From NCBI RefSeq assembly GCF_963667045.1, contig NZ_OY762934.1, positions 1,543,501 through 1,607,500 on the forward strand: a stretch of 64,000 nt of DNA. The letters are read 5' to 3'. Position 1 is the stretch's first letter, and each line of letters starts with the position of its first letter. This document shows positions 1 through 9,054 of this stretch, piece after piece. The notes under the pieces were generated by a model, which was not told the origin of the DNA, ran no database searches, and saw nothing but the letters and a program-made list of their open reading frames with translations. The DNA comes from an uncultured Cohaesibacter sp. GTDB taxonomy: Bacteria; Pseudomonadota; Alphaproteobacteria; Rhizobiales; Cohaesibacteraceae. Position numbers and translations under genes: made by a program.

Positions 1-220
1 CCTCTTTGCGCTTCACCAGCGGCACCATGAAATGCTGTCCGTGCCAGAGAGTCACAATCGCCGGATAGTGCCCTTCGACGCGGGCGTAGCCTTCGGCAGG
101 ATCGTTGACCATCCGCGTGGTGGCGTGCACCAGGCGCAGCCAGAGAGCGATGAGCCGTCCACCCAACGTCAAAACAAATTTGGAGCGAAAAACTTTCTTC
201 AACTCTCGCACAGTCTGCAT
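1..220 (-). CDS. Lysophospholipid acyltransferase family protein (DUF374), N-terminal part
   Basis: The frame reads leftward out of the window, so only the first 73 residues are present. The N-terminus is basic (MQTVRELKKVFRSKF) and is followed by a hydrophobic, probably membrane-embedded stretch. An LWHGQHF motif near residue 60 matches the catalytic His region of DUF374 acyltransferases. These enzymes acylate lipid A-type or phospholipid precursors at the inner membrane. A GGAGAA run sits just before the ATG, unusually close to it. The gene lies downstream of a CysQ-type phosphatase and pmbA on the same strand, a neighbourhood that in rhizobia usually leads into lipid A/Kdo genes. The family call is firm; the substrate is inferred. 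Confidence 0.75.
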   Translation of the reverse strand, partial: MQTVRELKKVFRSKFVLTLGGRLIALWLRLVHATTRMVNDPAEGYARVEGHYPAIVTLWHGQHFMVPLVKRKE

Positions 221-533
221 TTTCTCCGATCTGACCTGACGAAGAGAAATCCTGCTCGTACAAGTCAGCCAGCTCCGTCCTTTGCGCTCTCCATATAGTG
301 CTATTTTCCAGCAAATGGAAGGGCCGAGACTGCCCCGACGGAAAAGGATGGGCGATATCAGTTGTCACGCAAAACTGCGGCCTTGGCAATCCACAAGCAT
401 GGGGGAAAAGTCGGCATTTTGCTGGATGGTGAGGAGCGGAATTCGGACGCGATCCTCCCCCCTTTTTCCAGACCAAAAGCAAAAACTGGACAGCTGAAGC
501 GGGTTGATCCGAGGAAGCCTTACGAGCGCAAGC
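221..533. other. Intergenic stretch without a recognised gene
   Basis: No convincing frame was found on either strand. Relatives often carry a short DUF4170 gene between the phosphatase and the acyltransferase; I looked for it and do not see it. The acyltransferase ribosome-binding site is at the left edge. Confidence 0.5.
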
Positions 534-1376
534 TCAGTCCTGACGCCGTTGCGGAAACTGCAGCGACGGCATCATCGGGGCAACAAGCCGACTCAACGCC
601 TTGCAGGAGGCAAACAGGCAATCATGGTGGACATTGGGCATGTTGTATTTGAGGACCATATTCTTCTTGTCCCGCAATACGCCGTTGGCCTCTTCGACAA
701 TGAGGTCGGCAGCAGCCAGATCCCAGTCATTGGAGTAGCCACGTGCCAGCGCCAGATCGAGCGCGCCGGTGGTGACCATCACGATGCGATAGGCCAGCGA
801 GCGAATATAGCCAGCGTTCTGCACGCCTGCGCGCGCCAAAGGCCCCCGCGCAATGGCCGGGCGCGGTCCGGCAACCCGTGCGCCTTCCAGACTGGCGAGC
901 CGCGGGCAGACGACCGGCACATTGTTAAGCTCGGTGCCACCGAACCGGGAAGCGCAATACATTTCGCCACGCACCGGCGCATAGAGCACAGCGGCGACGG
1001 GGCGATTGTTCTCCACCACGGCAAGGGAGATGGTCCACTCTGTGCCCCCATCGATGAAGGCGTGGGTGCCATCAATGGGGTCGATAACGAAAACGCGCTG
1101 CTTGCCGAGGCGCTCGGGATTGTCCTCGCTTTCCTCGGACAGCCAGCCATAATCGGGGCGAGCGTCCAGCAGCCGCTCCTTGAGAAAGGCATCGACGGCG
1201 AGATCCGCTTCCGTCACCGGACTGGCATTCTTCTTGGTCCAGACCTGAGGATCGCGGTTGAAGTAGCGCAGAGCAAGCTCGCCGGCCTGGTAGGCGGCAG
1301 CTTCCAACAGCAGCTTGTCTTCCTTGTAGGCATGTTTGAAACCAGCAGAAGGCTCAAAAGTCTTATCGTCCGGCAA
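534..1376 (-). CDS. cysQ: Inositol monophosphatase family protein, probable 3'(2'),5'-bisphosphate nucleotidase
   Basis: This 280-residue cytosolic protein has the full metal-dependent phosphatase signature: WLSEES at 78-83, DPIDGT at 99-104 and WDLAAADLI at 218-226. Together they supply Glu81, Asp99, Asp102 and Asp219. CysQ enzymes remove the 3'-phosphate of PAP formed during sulfate assimilation; inositol-1-phosphatase is the alternative. The start is a TTG preceded by GAGGGAA at good spacing. The gene overlaps the end of pmbA by 14 bases, so the two are translationally coupled. The symbol is the likeliest choice, but substrate cannot be read from sequence alone. Confidence 0.8.
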   Translation of the reverse strand: MPDDKTFEPSAGFKHAYKEDKLLLEAAAYQAGELALRYFNRDPQVWTKKNASPVTEADLAVDAFLKERLLDARPDYGWLSEESEDNPERLGKQRVFVIDPIDGTHAFIDGGTEWTISLAVVENNRPVAAVLYAPVRGEMYCASRFGGTELNNVPVVCPRLASLEGARVAGPRPAIARGPLARAGVQNAGYIRSLAYRIVMVTTGALDLALARGYSNDWDLAAADLIVEEANGVLRDKKNMVLKYNMPNVHHDCLFASCKALSRLVAPMMPSLQFPQRRQD

Positions 1377-2733
1377 CGGTCATTCCCTCGATCAGAATGG
1401 ACGGTGCGTTGACAGCATGCTCAAAGGAAAGGTCGTCAGCCGTGATCACCCGTGCAAACATGTCGATCAGGTTACCGGCGATCGTGATTTCGGAAACGGC
1501 TTCAGCCAGCTTACCGTCCTTGATGCGAATGCCAGAAGCGCCGCGGGAATAGTCGCCCGTCACGCCATTGACCCCATGACCAATCAGATCGGTGATATAG
1601 ACCCCGTCCTTGATGCCGGCAATCAGCTGTTCCTTGGTGTGTGACCCCGCTTCCAGTCGCAGGTTGGTTGTCGAGGGATAGGGGTTGGCACCCGAGCGCG
1701 ACGCACGACCATTGGTCTTCATCCCCAACTCGGCAGCGGTTGCGCTATCCAGAACCCACTGGTTGAGATAGCCGTCTTCCACCAGCGCCAGCGGCTGGCA
1801 ATCAACCCCTTCGCCGTCAAATGGCCGCGAGCCCAGACCGCGCCGCAGCGTCGGGTCATCATTGATAAAAACGCCAGCGGGAAATACACGCCGCCCCAGC
1901 TTGCCGTTGAGGAACGAGGTATGGCGCGCGATGGCTGCCCCGTTGATGGCCGAGGCGAAATGGCCGACCAGCGTCGTTGCCACCCGCGGCTCGAACAGAA
2001 TGTCATAGGTGCCGGTCTCGATCTTGGCAGGATTGAGCCGTTCAACGGCTCGCTCCCCTGCCCTGCGTCCGACAAGGCTAGGCTCGCGCAGGTCGTCCCG
2101 ATGCACCGAAGCCGAGAAGGAATAATCGCGTTCCATGGTGGTGCCCGAACCGGCAATCGCGGTCACGGAAAAGGAAATGCGCGAAGACATGTAGGAGCCA
2201 ACGAACCCGTGCGAGGTTGCCAGTACCGCGCCACCGAGAAAGTGCCCAGCGGCAGCGCCACCCGATTTGGTTACCCCATCGACGGCCATGGCCGCTTCTT
2301 CAGCCTCCTGCACCATGCGGGTCAGATCTTCCGAAGTGGGAATATTCATGTCGGCAGGGTCCAGAGCCTTGATACGCGCCTCGACCAGAGACGGCTCCAT
2401 CAGGTCGCTGCGTGCAGCAAGACGGGCAAAAGGATCCGGTGGCGACATGTGCGCCATGGCCACTGCTCGTTCCGCCAGCTTGGTCAGGATATCCATATCA
2501 TCGGTGGTATTGGTCGAAATCGATGCCTTACAGCCATCAATGAACACCCGAAGCGCCATGGAGTCATTTTCGGAATGTTCATTTTCTTCCAGAGCGCCAT
2601 CGCGCAGGCCAACGGAGCTGGAGATCGCCCGGGCGGCAACGGCGTCGGCGGAATCGGCTCCGGCCTTCATGGCTGCCTTGACCAGATGGTGGGCTCTTTC
2701 CTCTATGATGGATTGATCGAGAAGGTCTGACAT
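1363..2733 (-). CDS. pmbA: TldD/PmbA family metallopeptidase subunit
   Basis: The protein is 456 residues, the normal PmbA length. It contains the family's conserved Gly-rich C-terminal signature, GVNGVTGDYSRGASG, near residue 390, and it lacks the HExxxH zinc motif, as expected for PmbA (TldE) rather than TldD. With TldD it forms a cytosolic heterodimer that degrades unfolded peptides and matures some ribosomal peptides. No tldD is in this window; in alphaproteobacteria it is usually elsewhere. The gene heads a leftward unit with cysQ. The 285-bp gap to the rightward DUF6101 gene should hold both promoters. Confidence 0.9.
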   Translation of the reverse strand: MSDLLDQSIIEERAHHLVKAAMKAGADSADAVAARAISSSVGLRDGALEENEHSENDSMALRVFIDGCKASISTNTTDDMDILTKLAERAVAMAHMSPPDPFARLAARSDLMEPSLVEARIKALDPADMNIPTSEDLTRMVQEAEEAAMAVDGVTKSGGAAAGHFLGGAVLATSHGFVGSYMSSRISFSVTAIAGSGTTMERDYSFSASVHRDDLREPSLVGRRAGERAVERLNPAKIETGTYDILFEPRVATTLVGHFASAINGAAIARHTSFLNGKLGRRVFPAGVFINDDPTLRRGLGSRPFDGEGVDCQPLALVEDGYLNQWVLDSATAAELGMKTNGRASRSGANPYPSTTNLRLEAGSHTKEQLIAGIKDGVYITDLIGHGVNGVTGDYSRGASGIRIKDGKLAEAVSEITIAGNLIDMFARVITADDLSFEHAVNAPSILIEGMTVAGR

Positions 2734-3018
2734 GAACTATTGTCTTCTGCTTGAACTGGTGGAGCGCAAAAATATCGCTTTCTCTATGTCTTAGGGACTT
2801 GCAGCGGCTTGAGCAAGTAAAAAGGCATACAAGCCCTTGCCACAATCTGGGGGAAACTGGTTGCCAAAAGGTGAAGATCCACCCCCGGTAACTTTTCACT
2901 AACCCTATATAATATCACGCTTTTTTAACCCTCCCGATTAAGCAAATAATGAAGCCTCTCTGGTAGCCTGAGCCTATTCAAAAGAAGCACCCTGAATGGG
3001 GCTCGAAGGAGAAGGCAC

Positions 3019-3666
3019 GTGAGGCGTCAAGAAAATCAGAAATACACGGAAGCCATTTCCTACCAGGCTGTAGGGGCCGCACGCATCGACCCCCACAATC
3101 TGGCCAAATACTTCCAATCCGGCGAGATCCGCGCCAAGGCGGCCACATTGAGCGGTTTCAGCGAAACCGCCCTGTTTGGTGCCCATGTGCCCGGTATCGC
3201 GCAGATCAAGGCCAATCAGGTTCTGGTGGAATGCAACCTCAGCTGCGGGCTGCCGCTCATCGTCCGCGTTCCGCTGTCCTACTACAAGGGCATCGGTGCC
3301 CGCTTCATTGTCGGCAAGCGCGAAGGCAATCCGCTGATCTGCATCCTTGAACTGGTTCATGAAGACCCCAACCTGACCCTGCCATTGATGGTCAGCACGG
3401 ATCTTGAGGATGCCGCTGTCGACTGGCAGAGCTGGGCCAAGCGCTATAATCTGGCCATGTTGCACAAGCCGCTTGGCGCAGGCGACTATGAAGTCGCGAC
3501 TGATCAGGATGGCCCTCTGTCCGATCTCGTCAAGGGACCGCAAATGGCGCGCCGCCCCCATGCACAGTTCGCGATCCGTCGCCCCCGTTTCCTGACCCGC
3601 CGCAAGGTCGGTGTGGCCGGTTCCATGCCACGCTTTGAAGGGCGCGAGATCATCGCCCGCGATTAG
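3019..3666 (+). CDS. DUF6101 family protein
   Basis: The 215-residue protein begins with GTG preceded by AGGAGAAGG at ideal spacing. A central segment, ELVHEDPNLTLPL, and the C-terminal end GREIIARD resemble the DUF6101 family of Hyphomicrobiales as I remember it. The N-terminus is polar, with no signal peptide or membrane segment, and the last 50 residues are strongly basic (RRPHAQFAIRRPRFLTRRK). That could suit nucleic acid or membrane-surface binding, but no function is established. It is divergent from pmbA and probably monocistronic. Confidence 0.7.
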   Translation: MRRQENQKYTEAISYQAVGAARIDPHNLAKYFQSGEIRAKAATLSGFSETALFGAHVPGIAQIKANQVLVECNLSCGLPLIVRVPLSYYKGIGARFIVGKREGNPLICILELVHEDPNLTLPLMVSTDLEDAAVDWQSWAKRYNLAMLHKPLGAGDYEVATDQDGPLSDLVKGPQMARRPHAQFAIRRPRFLTRRKVGVAGSMPRFEGREIIARD

Positions 3667-3805
3667 GCGCGGCAACCACCCAAAACCGGAAAATTCGTTT
3701 CAATTGAGGGCCGTACGGCCCTCTTTTCGTTTGGCCCAAGTCTGGCGGACTTGCCCTTCAACCCGTCTGCATACCGGGGCGGAGCGTTCATCTCTTTGGG
3801 AAAGA

Positions 3806-4519
3806 TCAGTTACAGGCCCGTTCCACAGGCGACACGGAGGCGTCGACAACGGCGTGGGTCACCTTTTGCGGCGGCATAGTCGTGATGCTCGCAAGCATTG
3901 GGGGCATCGCCCCAGCGCGCTCTCTGCCGCGCTCTCTGACACGCTCCTTGGGCAATGAAGAGCATGGGCCTGTCTCACTCTGCGTCCGCGAGCGCAGCTC
4001 GTTGTAGCGGTCTATCTGCTCCGGCCTCAGAATGGTCAAGGTCTGCAAGTGGGCCGACAGATGAATATAGCGAAGTTTCCGCCGTGATTCCTCGATATAG
4101 CCAAGCGCGGTCTGTAGCAGGCCGTCATTGATATTGCCGGAGCGGAACTCTTCTTCGAGCTTGGCTTCCTGTGCCAGATAGCTCCGCCCTTCCTTTTGGG
4201 CCTCTTCGGTTGTGCGCTCGTCAAGGGCCTGCAACGCCTTGATCTGATCCGCATCAAGCGGGATCCGGTCCTTCAGCTCAAGAAGACTGGCAGGCCCCGG
4301 AACACCGTTCAGTTCGGCAGCGTCGGCAAAACTCGCGCCACTTCCCTGCTTCAGAGCCCGCACATCCTCCTGATCGAGACTGCGGATCTTCACGCTGTTC
4401 TTTTCAGCCGCTTTGGTGCGCTCGTCGCCTGGGGCAACGGCAGTCATCGCCTCCAACGGAATAAGAACAGCCAGAAAGGCCCCGACGCAAAGGATCGGGA
4501 GCAGCGGTGTCGAGGGCAT
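3806..4519 (-). CDS. Spy/CpxP-like periplasmic protein
   Basis: The 237-residue product has an N-terminal hydrophobic export signal (about residues 5-24). A helical, charged middle follows with two LTxxQ-like motifs, LDADQ at 88-92 and LRPEQ at 164-168, separated by about 75 residues. That is the spacing and helical pattern of the Spy/CpxP/heavy-metal-sensor fold, whose members are periplasmic chaperones or envelope-stress sensors. The C-terminal 55 residues are Arg- and Met-containing and outside the family core. No two-component genes adjoin it. The fold assignment is by pattern and moderately secure; the client or metal is unknown. Confidence 0.55.
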   Translation of the reverse strand: MPSTPLLPILCVGAFLAVLIPLEAMTAVAPGDERTKAAEKNSVKIRSLDQEDVRALKQGSGASFADAAELNGVPGPASLLELKDRIPLDADQIKALQALDERTTEEAQKEGRSYLAQEAKLEEEFRSGNINDGLLQTALGYIEESRRKLRYIHLSAHLQTLTILRPEQIDRYNELRSRTQSETGPCSSLPKERVRERGRERAGAMPPMLASITTMPPQKVTHAVVDASVSPVERACN

Positions 4520-4679
4520 ATGAAGCCTCAGTCAGGACAGGGTTCAGATTGCCAGTAGTAAAACATAGGTACTATCACCTAATAAATTCACCATAGGGCG
4601 AAGGCGCCGCCTGTGACAAGGAAAATCCCCTGAAAACCTGAAAAAGCAGCCAGAAAGCCGGAAGAGATAAAAGGGGTCG

Positions 4680-5516
4680 TCAACGGTCCAGCAGGCGCCC
4701 CAGGCTGGTCTTCACCTCGTCCTTGGTGCGTTTGCTGGCGGCCAGAATGTCAGCTGTCTTGAGGAAGTCGAGCGGTCGGAATTCGTCGACGTGCGGACGC
4801 ACCAGCAGATCGGGCTTGTCGTGACGCATCTTTTCGCGCTGGATCGTCTGCATCAGCACCTGCGTTGCACCAAAGCCCATTTCAAACGAACCGATCCTGT
4901 TGTCCGCTGGTCTTTGGGGGAGCCCGACGACATCCACCGCGATGACGATATCGGCCTTCTTGCGAACGTGGTCCACCGGCATGGGATTGACGCAGCCGCC
5001 ATCAATAAGCAGCCGACGGTTGATCTCGATGGGGCGGAACAGGGCGGGAATGGCGATGGAAGCGGCCAGAGCCAAACCAACGGGACCCTTGTCGAAAATG
5101 ACTTCCTCGCCGGAGAAATAGTCCGTTGCGCTGAGACTGACCGGAATCGCCAGTTCACTGAAGTCCGTCTTGATTTCGCGCGGCAGGAAGGTTTCGACAA
5201 TCCAGTGGGGATCGAGCTGTGTCCAACTGGCCATCGGGTTCTGCAAGGTAAACATCTGCGAGAGGCTTTTGGGCCTGTGCTTCCAGAAACGGGACAGGAC
5301 CTCTCCGGTGTTGCTGAACAGCGCGAGCATATAGTCATGCAGGTCCTTGCCGCTCATCCCCGAGGCATAGCAGATCGCGGCAAGGGCACCGATGGATGTG
5401 CCGGACAGGGCCACCGGTGTGACGCCGAGTTCGTCCAGAGCTTCCATGACCCAGATATGGGAAATGCCGCGTGCGCCACCGCCACCGAAGGCAACTGCTA
5501 CCGTCTTCTCGCTCAT
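4680..5516 (-). CDS. Patatin-like phospholipase (RssA-like)
   Basis: This is a serine lipid acyl hydrolase of about 278 residues. The oxyanion-hole loop GGGGARG lies at 11-17, the nucleophile elbow GTSIG at 39-43 (Ser41), and the catalytic Asp is in the later LLIDGGCVNP segment. No signal peptide is visible, so it should act in the cytosol or at the inner membrane on phospholipids. The frame could start 24 bases earlier (5540), but only the ATG at 5516 has a ribosome-binding site (AAGAGG). It is divergent from the small metal-binding protein gene. Confidence 0.85.
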   Translation of the reverse strand: MSEKTVAVAFGGGGARGISHIWVMEALDELGVTPVALSGTSIGALAAICYASGMSGKDLHDYMLALFSNTGEVLSRFWKHRPKSLSQMFTLQNPMASWTQLDPHWIVETFLPREIKTDFSELAIPVSLSATDYFSGEEVIFDKGPVGLALAASIAIPALFRPIEINRRLLIDGGCVNPMPVDHVRKKADIVIAVDVVGLPQRPADNRIGSFEMGFGATQVLMQTIQREKMRHDKPDLLVRPHVDEFRPLDFLKTADILAASKRTKDEVKTSLGRLLDR

Positions 5517-5635
5517 TGTCCGCCTCTTTGGTTTTTGCATGCCATTTGTGATGGCAAGACCATTGCATGCCGCTCAGGCAATAAATATATTTTTCCTATT
5601 CAACTTTAACAGATCAAACAACAGAGACCCTTGTC

Positions 5636-5833
5636 ATGATCAAACTGAACGTACAGGAAATGTCCTGCGGCGGCTGCGTCAAATCTGTAACAGAAGCCGT
5701 CAAAAATGTTGATGCCTCTGCCGAAGTCGAGGCCAGCCTCGAAACAGGTGCTGTCACCGTTGAATCTGGCGCTGATCCGGAAGCCATTCGCTCAGCCATC
5801 GAAGAAGCCGGTTTCCCGGCTGCGTTGGCGTAA
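5636..5833 (+). CDS. Heavy-metal-associated (HMA) domain protein, CopZ-like
   Basis: The 65-residue protein is a single ferredoxin-like HMA domain with the metal motif MSCGGC at residues 9-14, whose two Cys bind Cu(I) or a similar ion, and the usual AIEEAGFPA ending. Free-standing HMA proteins carry copper to P-type ATPases or repressors in the cytosol. No ATPase or CueR-type regulator gene is nearby, so its partner must be encoded elsewhere. Confidence 0.85.
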   Translation: MIKLNVQEMSCGGCVKSVTEAVKNVDASAEVEASLETGAVTVESGADPEAIRSAIEEAGFPAALA

Positions 5834-6273
5834 CAGCGCCGCCGCCAACCAGACGCATCGCCAGCGACGGGACGACCCCAAACGTCTGCCATGCGATCCC
5901 CCTCAAAGACGGCTGGACCTTTCAACGATGCCCGGCCATTCCACCCCTTCAGGGAAGGTGCCCAGCCGTCACCCAGGCATGTCGACATCATCGCAGCCAT
6001 TTCTTGCCCCATAGTCCCGATTTTGCCAGCGCCCACCCGGCGTCCATGCCGTAAACTTCCGGAACATTTTTGTCCTTCCACGTTCAAAAACGTGGCCCGT
6101 CGGCCAGCACCCCGCTCTTTGGCAAGGATTTACACACCATAATTTTGCCCTTTTTTGCAGAATGCGGCAAAAATGACTCCTTAAATCCCCTTCCGTGTCC
6201 AAATGAAAAGACTTTGTTTACTCTGTTTGCGCAACATGCTTGCAGAAGGCAATTCAGTAGGGGTGTTCAAATC
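5834..6273. other. 440-bp leader region of the sigma-54 activator
   Basis: No supported gene. An AT-rich part near 6140-6260 holds the small inverted repeat TTTTTGC / GCAAAAA (about 6152-6173), and AGGGGTG at 6259-6265 lies before the ATG at 6274. One frame stays open through the right half, giving a longer but unlikely N-terminal extension of the next gene. Confidence 0.4.
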
Positions 6274-7767
6274 ATGTCATCAGGACCTGCGGATCTCAAT
6301 TCCGTCCGCATCGCAGTCGTTAGTTCTGATCCAGCATTTCGCCGCATGATCAATGATCAATTGACGGGGCTGCTTGAAGACAAGCTCAAGCAGCCATGCG
6401 ACATTCAGATGTTTGACGATAAAGCCCCGGCCAGTTTCCTCATGGAACCGGCTTGCGCCCTCATCACGTTCGAAGATGAGGAAGAGCTCAAGGTCCTGTC
6501 TCGTCTTGCCAGCCGCCACCCCAACATGCTGCTTCTGGCTCTGAGCGAAAACGGCTCTGTGTCCCGCGCGGTTGCCTCGATGCAGGCTGGAGCCCATGAT
6601 TTCATCGCCCGGCCAGTATCGGCCGATATGCTGAGCAACCGGATGAGCGAAATGATCGCCCATCACCGCCCTGCCCCGCGCAGCGATATCGTTCTCTCTT
6701 CCCGCCCCACAGCCTCCTCGACATCCGATGGCATGGGCGCGTCCCGTGCGCAGGACCAGTCGTCAGATTTCGAGATCATGCGCGATTTCGAGGGCTTCAT
6801 CGGCAAATCCCCGGCCATGCACGGGGTCTATGACCAGATCATGCGGATTGCCGGTTCAAAAGCCCCTGTGTTCATCACCGGAGAATCGGGCACCGGCAAG
6901 GAAGTCTGCGCCCAGGCATTGCATGCCCGTTCGTCGCGCAGTGCCGGCCCGTTCATTGCCATCAACTGCAGTGCCATTCCAGCAGATCTGATGGAATCGG
7001 AAGTTTTCGGCCATATGCGTGGCGCATTCACCGGGGCCAACGAAGACCGCAAGGGGGCGGCAGAGTTGGCCGACGGCGGTACGCTGTTCCTTGACGAGAT
7101 TGGCGAAATGCCGCTCGATCTACAGGCCAAGCTGTTGCGCCTCATCCAGACAGGCTGCTTGCGCCGGGTTGGTGGCAGCCAGGAAATTTCCCTCAACATC
7201 CGCTTCATTGCCGCAACCAACCGCGATCCGCTTGAGGAAGTGCGGGCTGGCCGGTTCCGCGAAGACCTGTTCTATCGCATGCACGTGCTGCCGATCCATC
7301 TGCCGCCGCTGCGCGACCGTTCCGGCGACATCGTGCCGCTGGCCAAGAGCTTCCTCGTTCAGTATGCGCATGAAGAAGGCAAGAACTTCCGCCTTTTCAG
7401 CACGGAAGCCGAGCATATGCTGGAGGCTTATCGCTGGCCGGGCAATGTGCGCCAGCTGCAAAACGCCATTCGCCGCCTGACCGTGATGTATGACGGTACG
7501 GTGGTTGAGCCGGATCATCTGCCCGACCTGTTGCATTCGGACGACAGCTTCGAGCGTGATCTCAATCGGGCCATCAGCGACCTGCGCCAGATGGGCGCGG
7601 CGATGTCCGACGCAATCCAGCCTTTCTGGCAACAGGAAAAGCAGATCATTGAAGGTGCCCTCAGCCATTTTGATGGCAATATCTCCCGCGCCGCCGCTGC
7701 ACTGGAAATCAGCCCCTCGACAATCTATCGCAAGCGCATGAGCTGGGCGCAGAAGGAAACCGCCTGA
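6274..7767 (+). CDS. Sigma-54-dependent transcriptional activator with a receiver-like N-terminus
   Basis: The 497-residue protein has three parts: a receiver-like domain (about 10-128), an AAA+ domain (about 172-400) with Walker A GESGTGKE at 203-210, the sigma-54 contact loop GAFTGA at 250-255 and Walker B LFLDEIGEM at 271-279, and a Fis-type HTH at the C-terminus (NISRAAAALEISPSTIYRK). It should remodel sigma-54 RNA polymerase at distant enhancers. The receiver lacks the normal Asp acceptor and has Arg in place of the invariant Lys, so phosphorylation control is doubtful. No kinase gene adjoins it. The start is the ATG that follows AGGGGTG; targets are unknown. Confidence 0.85.
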   Translation: MSSGPADLNSVRIAVVSSDPAFRRMINDQLTGLLEDKLKQPCDIQMFDDKAPASFLMEPACALITFEDEEELKVLSRLASRHPNMLLLALSENGSVSRAVASMQAGAHDFIARPVSADMLSNRMSEMIAHHRPAPRSDIVLSSRPTASSTSDGMGASRAQDQSSDFEIMRDFEGFIGKSPAMHGVYDQIMRIAGSKAPVFITGESGTGKEVCAQALHARSSRSAGPFIAINCSAIPADLMESEVFGHMRGAFTGANEDRKGAAELADGGTLFLDEIGEMPLDLQAKLLRLIQTGCLRRVGGSQEISLNIRFIAATNRDPLEEVRAGRFREDLFYRMHVLPIHLPPLRDRSGDIVPLAKSFLVQYAHEEGKNFRLFSTEAEHMLEAYRWPGNVRQLQNAIRRLTVMYDGTVVEPDHLPDLLHSDDSFERDLNRAISDLRQMGAAMSDAIQPFWQQEKQIIEGALSHFDGNISRAAAALEISPSTIYRKRMSWAQKETA

Positions 7768-8079
7768 TCCCTGATCCCGCACCACCATCAAGTCATGTGC
7801 CTTGCTGATTTCGTCAGCAGACGGGCGATCTCGGGCGAAGTGATTCACGGCCTGCCACCGACCGCGCCCCCTTCCCGATTGCGCTCATCCGCCGCGCAGG
7901 CGTGTGCATGACGAGTGATTGCCGGGTATTTCTATTCCGTTTCAGCCAGATTTGCAGCCTGATCGGCTCTTCATCCGGCGTCATCCCCGTCTTCTGTTTC
8001 ATAAAAAGCGATAACATCTCGACAGATGACCCCAACGTCTTTAAGAGTCGGGGCTATCGGGTACGAGAGAGACAAGTGC
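7768..8079. other. Intergenic stretch without a recognised gene
   Basis: About 310 bases between the activator and a small hypothetical gene. Short frames on both strands have no ribosome-binding site or family resemblance. The GAGAGAGAC run just before 8080 is the likely ribosome-binding site of the next gene. Confidence 0.4.
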
Positions 8080-8346
8080 ATGATTTTCTGTGTTCAGGGT
8101 AGGGCAAGTGAAGCCCCCAAGCCACCGCAAACGCAACCGCAGCGCCGCAACTTCATTGTCGCCATCGACAGTGAACACGCCGGTTTTGCGCGGGAAACCG
8201 CCAAGCAGGTGCTGATCAAGGCGGGATATAATTTCATTACCGTTTCCCGCGTGCTCCGGGCTGGCCCTGGAGTGCAGGATCCTGCACTTGTCGAGATCGT
8301 CGATCAGGCTCGCCGCAACGGCATCGGAATCGCCATTTATCGCTGA
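8080..8346 (+). CDS. Small hypothetical protein
   Basis: This frame encodes 88 residues from an ATG that follows GAGAGAGAC. After a Pro/Gln-rich N-terminal linker (about 10-25), the rest reads as an alternating strand/helix fold: RRNFIVAIDSEHAGFARETAKQ, then an ITVSRVLRAGPG segment, then a DPALVEIVDQARRNG helix. That is compatible with a small compact domain. I do not recognise the family. No signal peptide or membrane segment is present. It is followed after 80 bases by a GNAT gene and may be co-transcribed with it, ending at the terminator near 8955-8986. Confidence 0.55.
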   Translation: MIFCVQGRASEAPKPPQTQPQRRNFIVAIDSEHAGFARETAKQVLIKAGYNFITVSRVLRAGPGVQDPALVEIVDQARRNGIGIAIYR

Positions 8347-8426
8347 TCGAGCAGCCGTCCTGTTCCCCAGGAGCGCCGAGCCCGCACGGATGATCGGCGC
8401 TTCCGTTCTGTCATGACCGAAAGAAA

Positions 8427-8924
8427 ATGCCCATGAGCTATGCCCTCATTCGTCCCGCTACCGACACCGATGGCCCGGCAATCAGCAAGCTTATCACTGA
8501 TATCTTCGCCGATTATGAGAATTGCCACTTCGTTGCCGACGAGTATCCCGAACTCGCACACCCTTCCAGCTACTATGCAGCCATGGGCGGCGAGATGTGG
8601 GTGGCAGAACAGGACGGGGAAATCGTGGGCTGTCTTGCGGTGGCAGAATCGCTGACACCGGGCCTGTTCGAGCTGCACACAGTCTATGTCGCCCAAAAGG
8701 CGCGCGGTGAAGGCCTCGCCTGGTCAATGTTCAATCTGGCCACTGATCTGGTGGACAGCCGCGAGGGCAATGCCATTCGTCTCTGGAGCGACACCCGTTT
8801 TCTTGAAGGGCACGCCTTCTACGAGAAGGTCGGCTTTACCAAAGTGCCGGTCGTGCGGTTCCTGGGTGATGTGTCTGATAGCTGGGAGTTCGGCTATCGC
8901 CTCGAAGCACAGAATGAAGAGTAG
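8427..8924 (+). CDS. GNAT family N-acetyltransferase
   Basis: The 165-residue protein is a single GNAT domain. The central strand LFELHTVYVAQKARGEGLAWSMFNLA contains the acetyl-CoA-binding turn (R/Q-x-x-G-x-A type), and the C-terminal AFYEKVGFTKVPV is the usual last strand-helix. The substrate is not predictable. An ATG six bases downstream (8433) is an equally possible start. A strong terminator follows. Confidence 0.8.
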   Translation: MPMSYALIRPATDTDGPAISKLITDIFADYENCHFVADEYPELAHPSSYYAAMGGEMWVAEQDGEIVGCLAVAESLTPGLFELHTVYVAQKARGEGLAWSMFNLATDLVDSREGNAIRLWSDTRFLEGHAFYEKVGFTKVPVVRFLGDVSDSWEFGYRLEAQNEE

Positions 8925-8954
8925 CCCACCCCCGACCGGATTTCACACGCAAAA

Positions 8955-8986
8955 ACCCGCTGTCTGAACAAGCAGCGGGTCTTTTT
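8955..8986 (+). terminator. Rho-independent terminator after the GNAT gene
   Basis: An 8-bp perfect stem, ACCCGCTG with CAGCGGGT and a 10-base loop, is followed by CTTTTTT. Confidence 0.85.
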
Positions 8987-9028
8987 TCAGCTGAAACTGG
9001 TGGCACCCGGCCTCAATCCGAGCCGGGT

Positions 9029-9054
9029 CGCCTCGCCATTACGCCTCGCCATTA
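9029..9054. repeat. Perfect 13-bp tandem duplication spanning a stop codon
   Basis: CGCCTCGCCATTA occurs twice head to tail. The second copy includes the stop codon of the leftward EF-hand gene, so the duplication lies at its 3' end. Confidence 0.9.
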
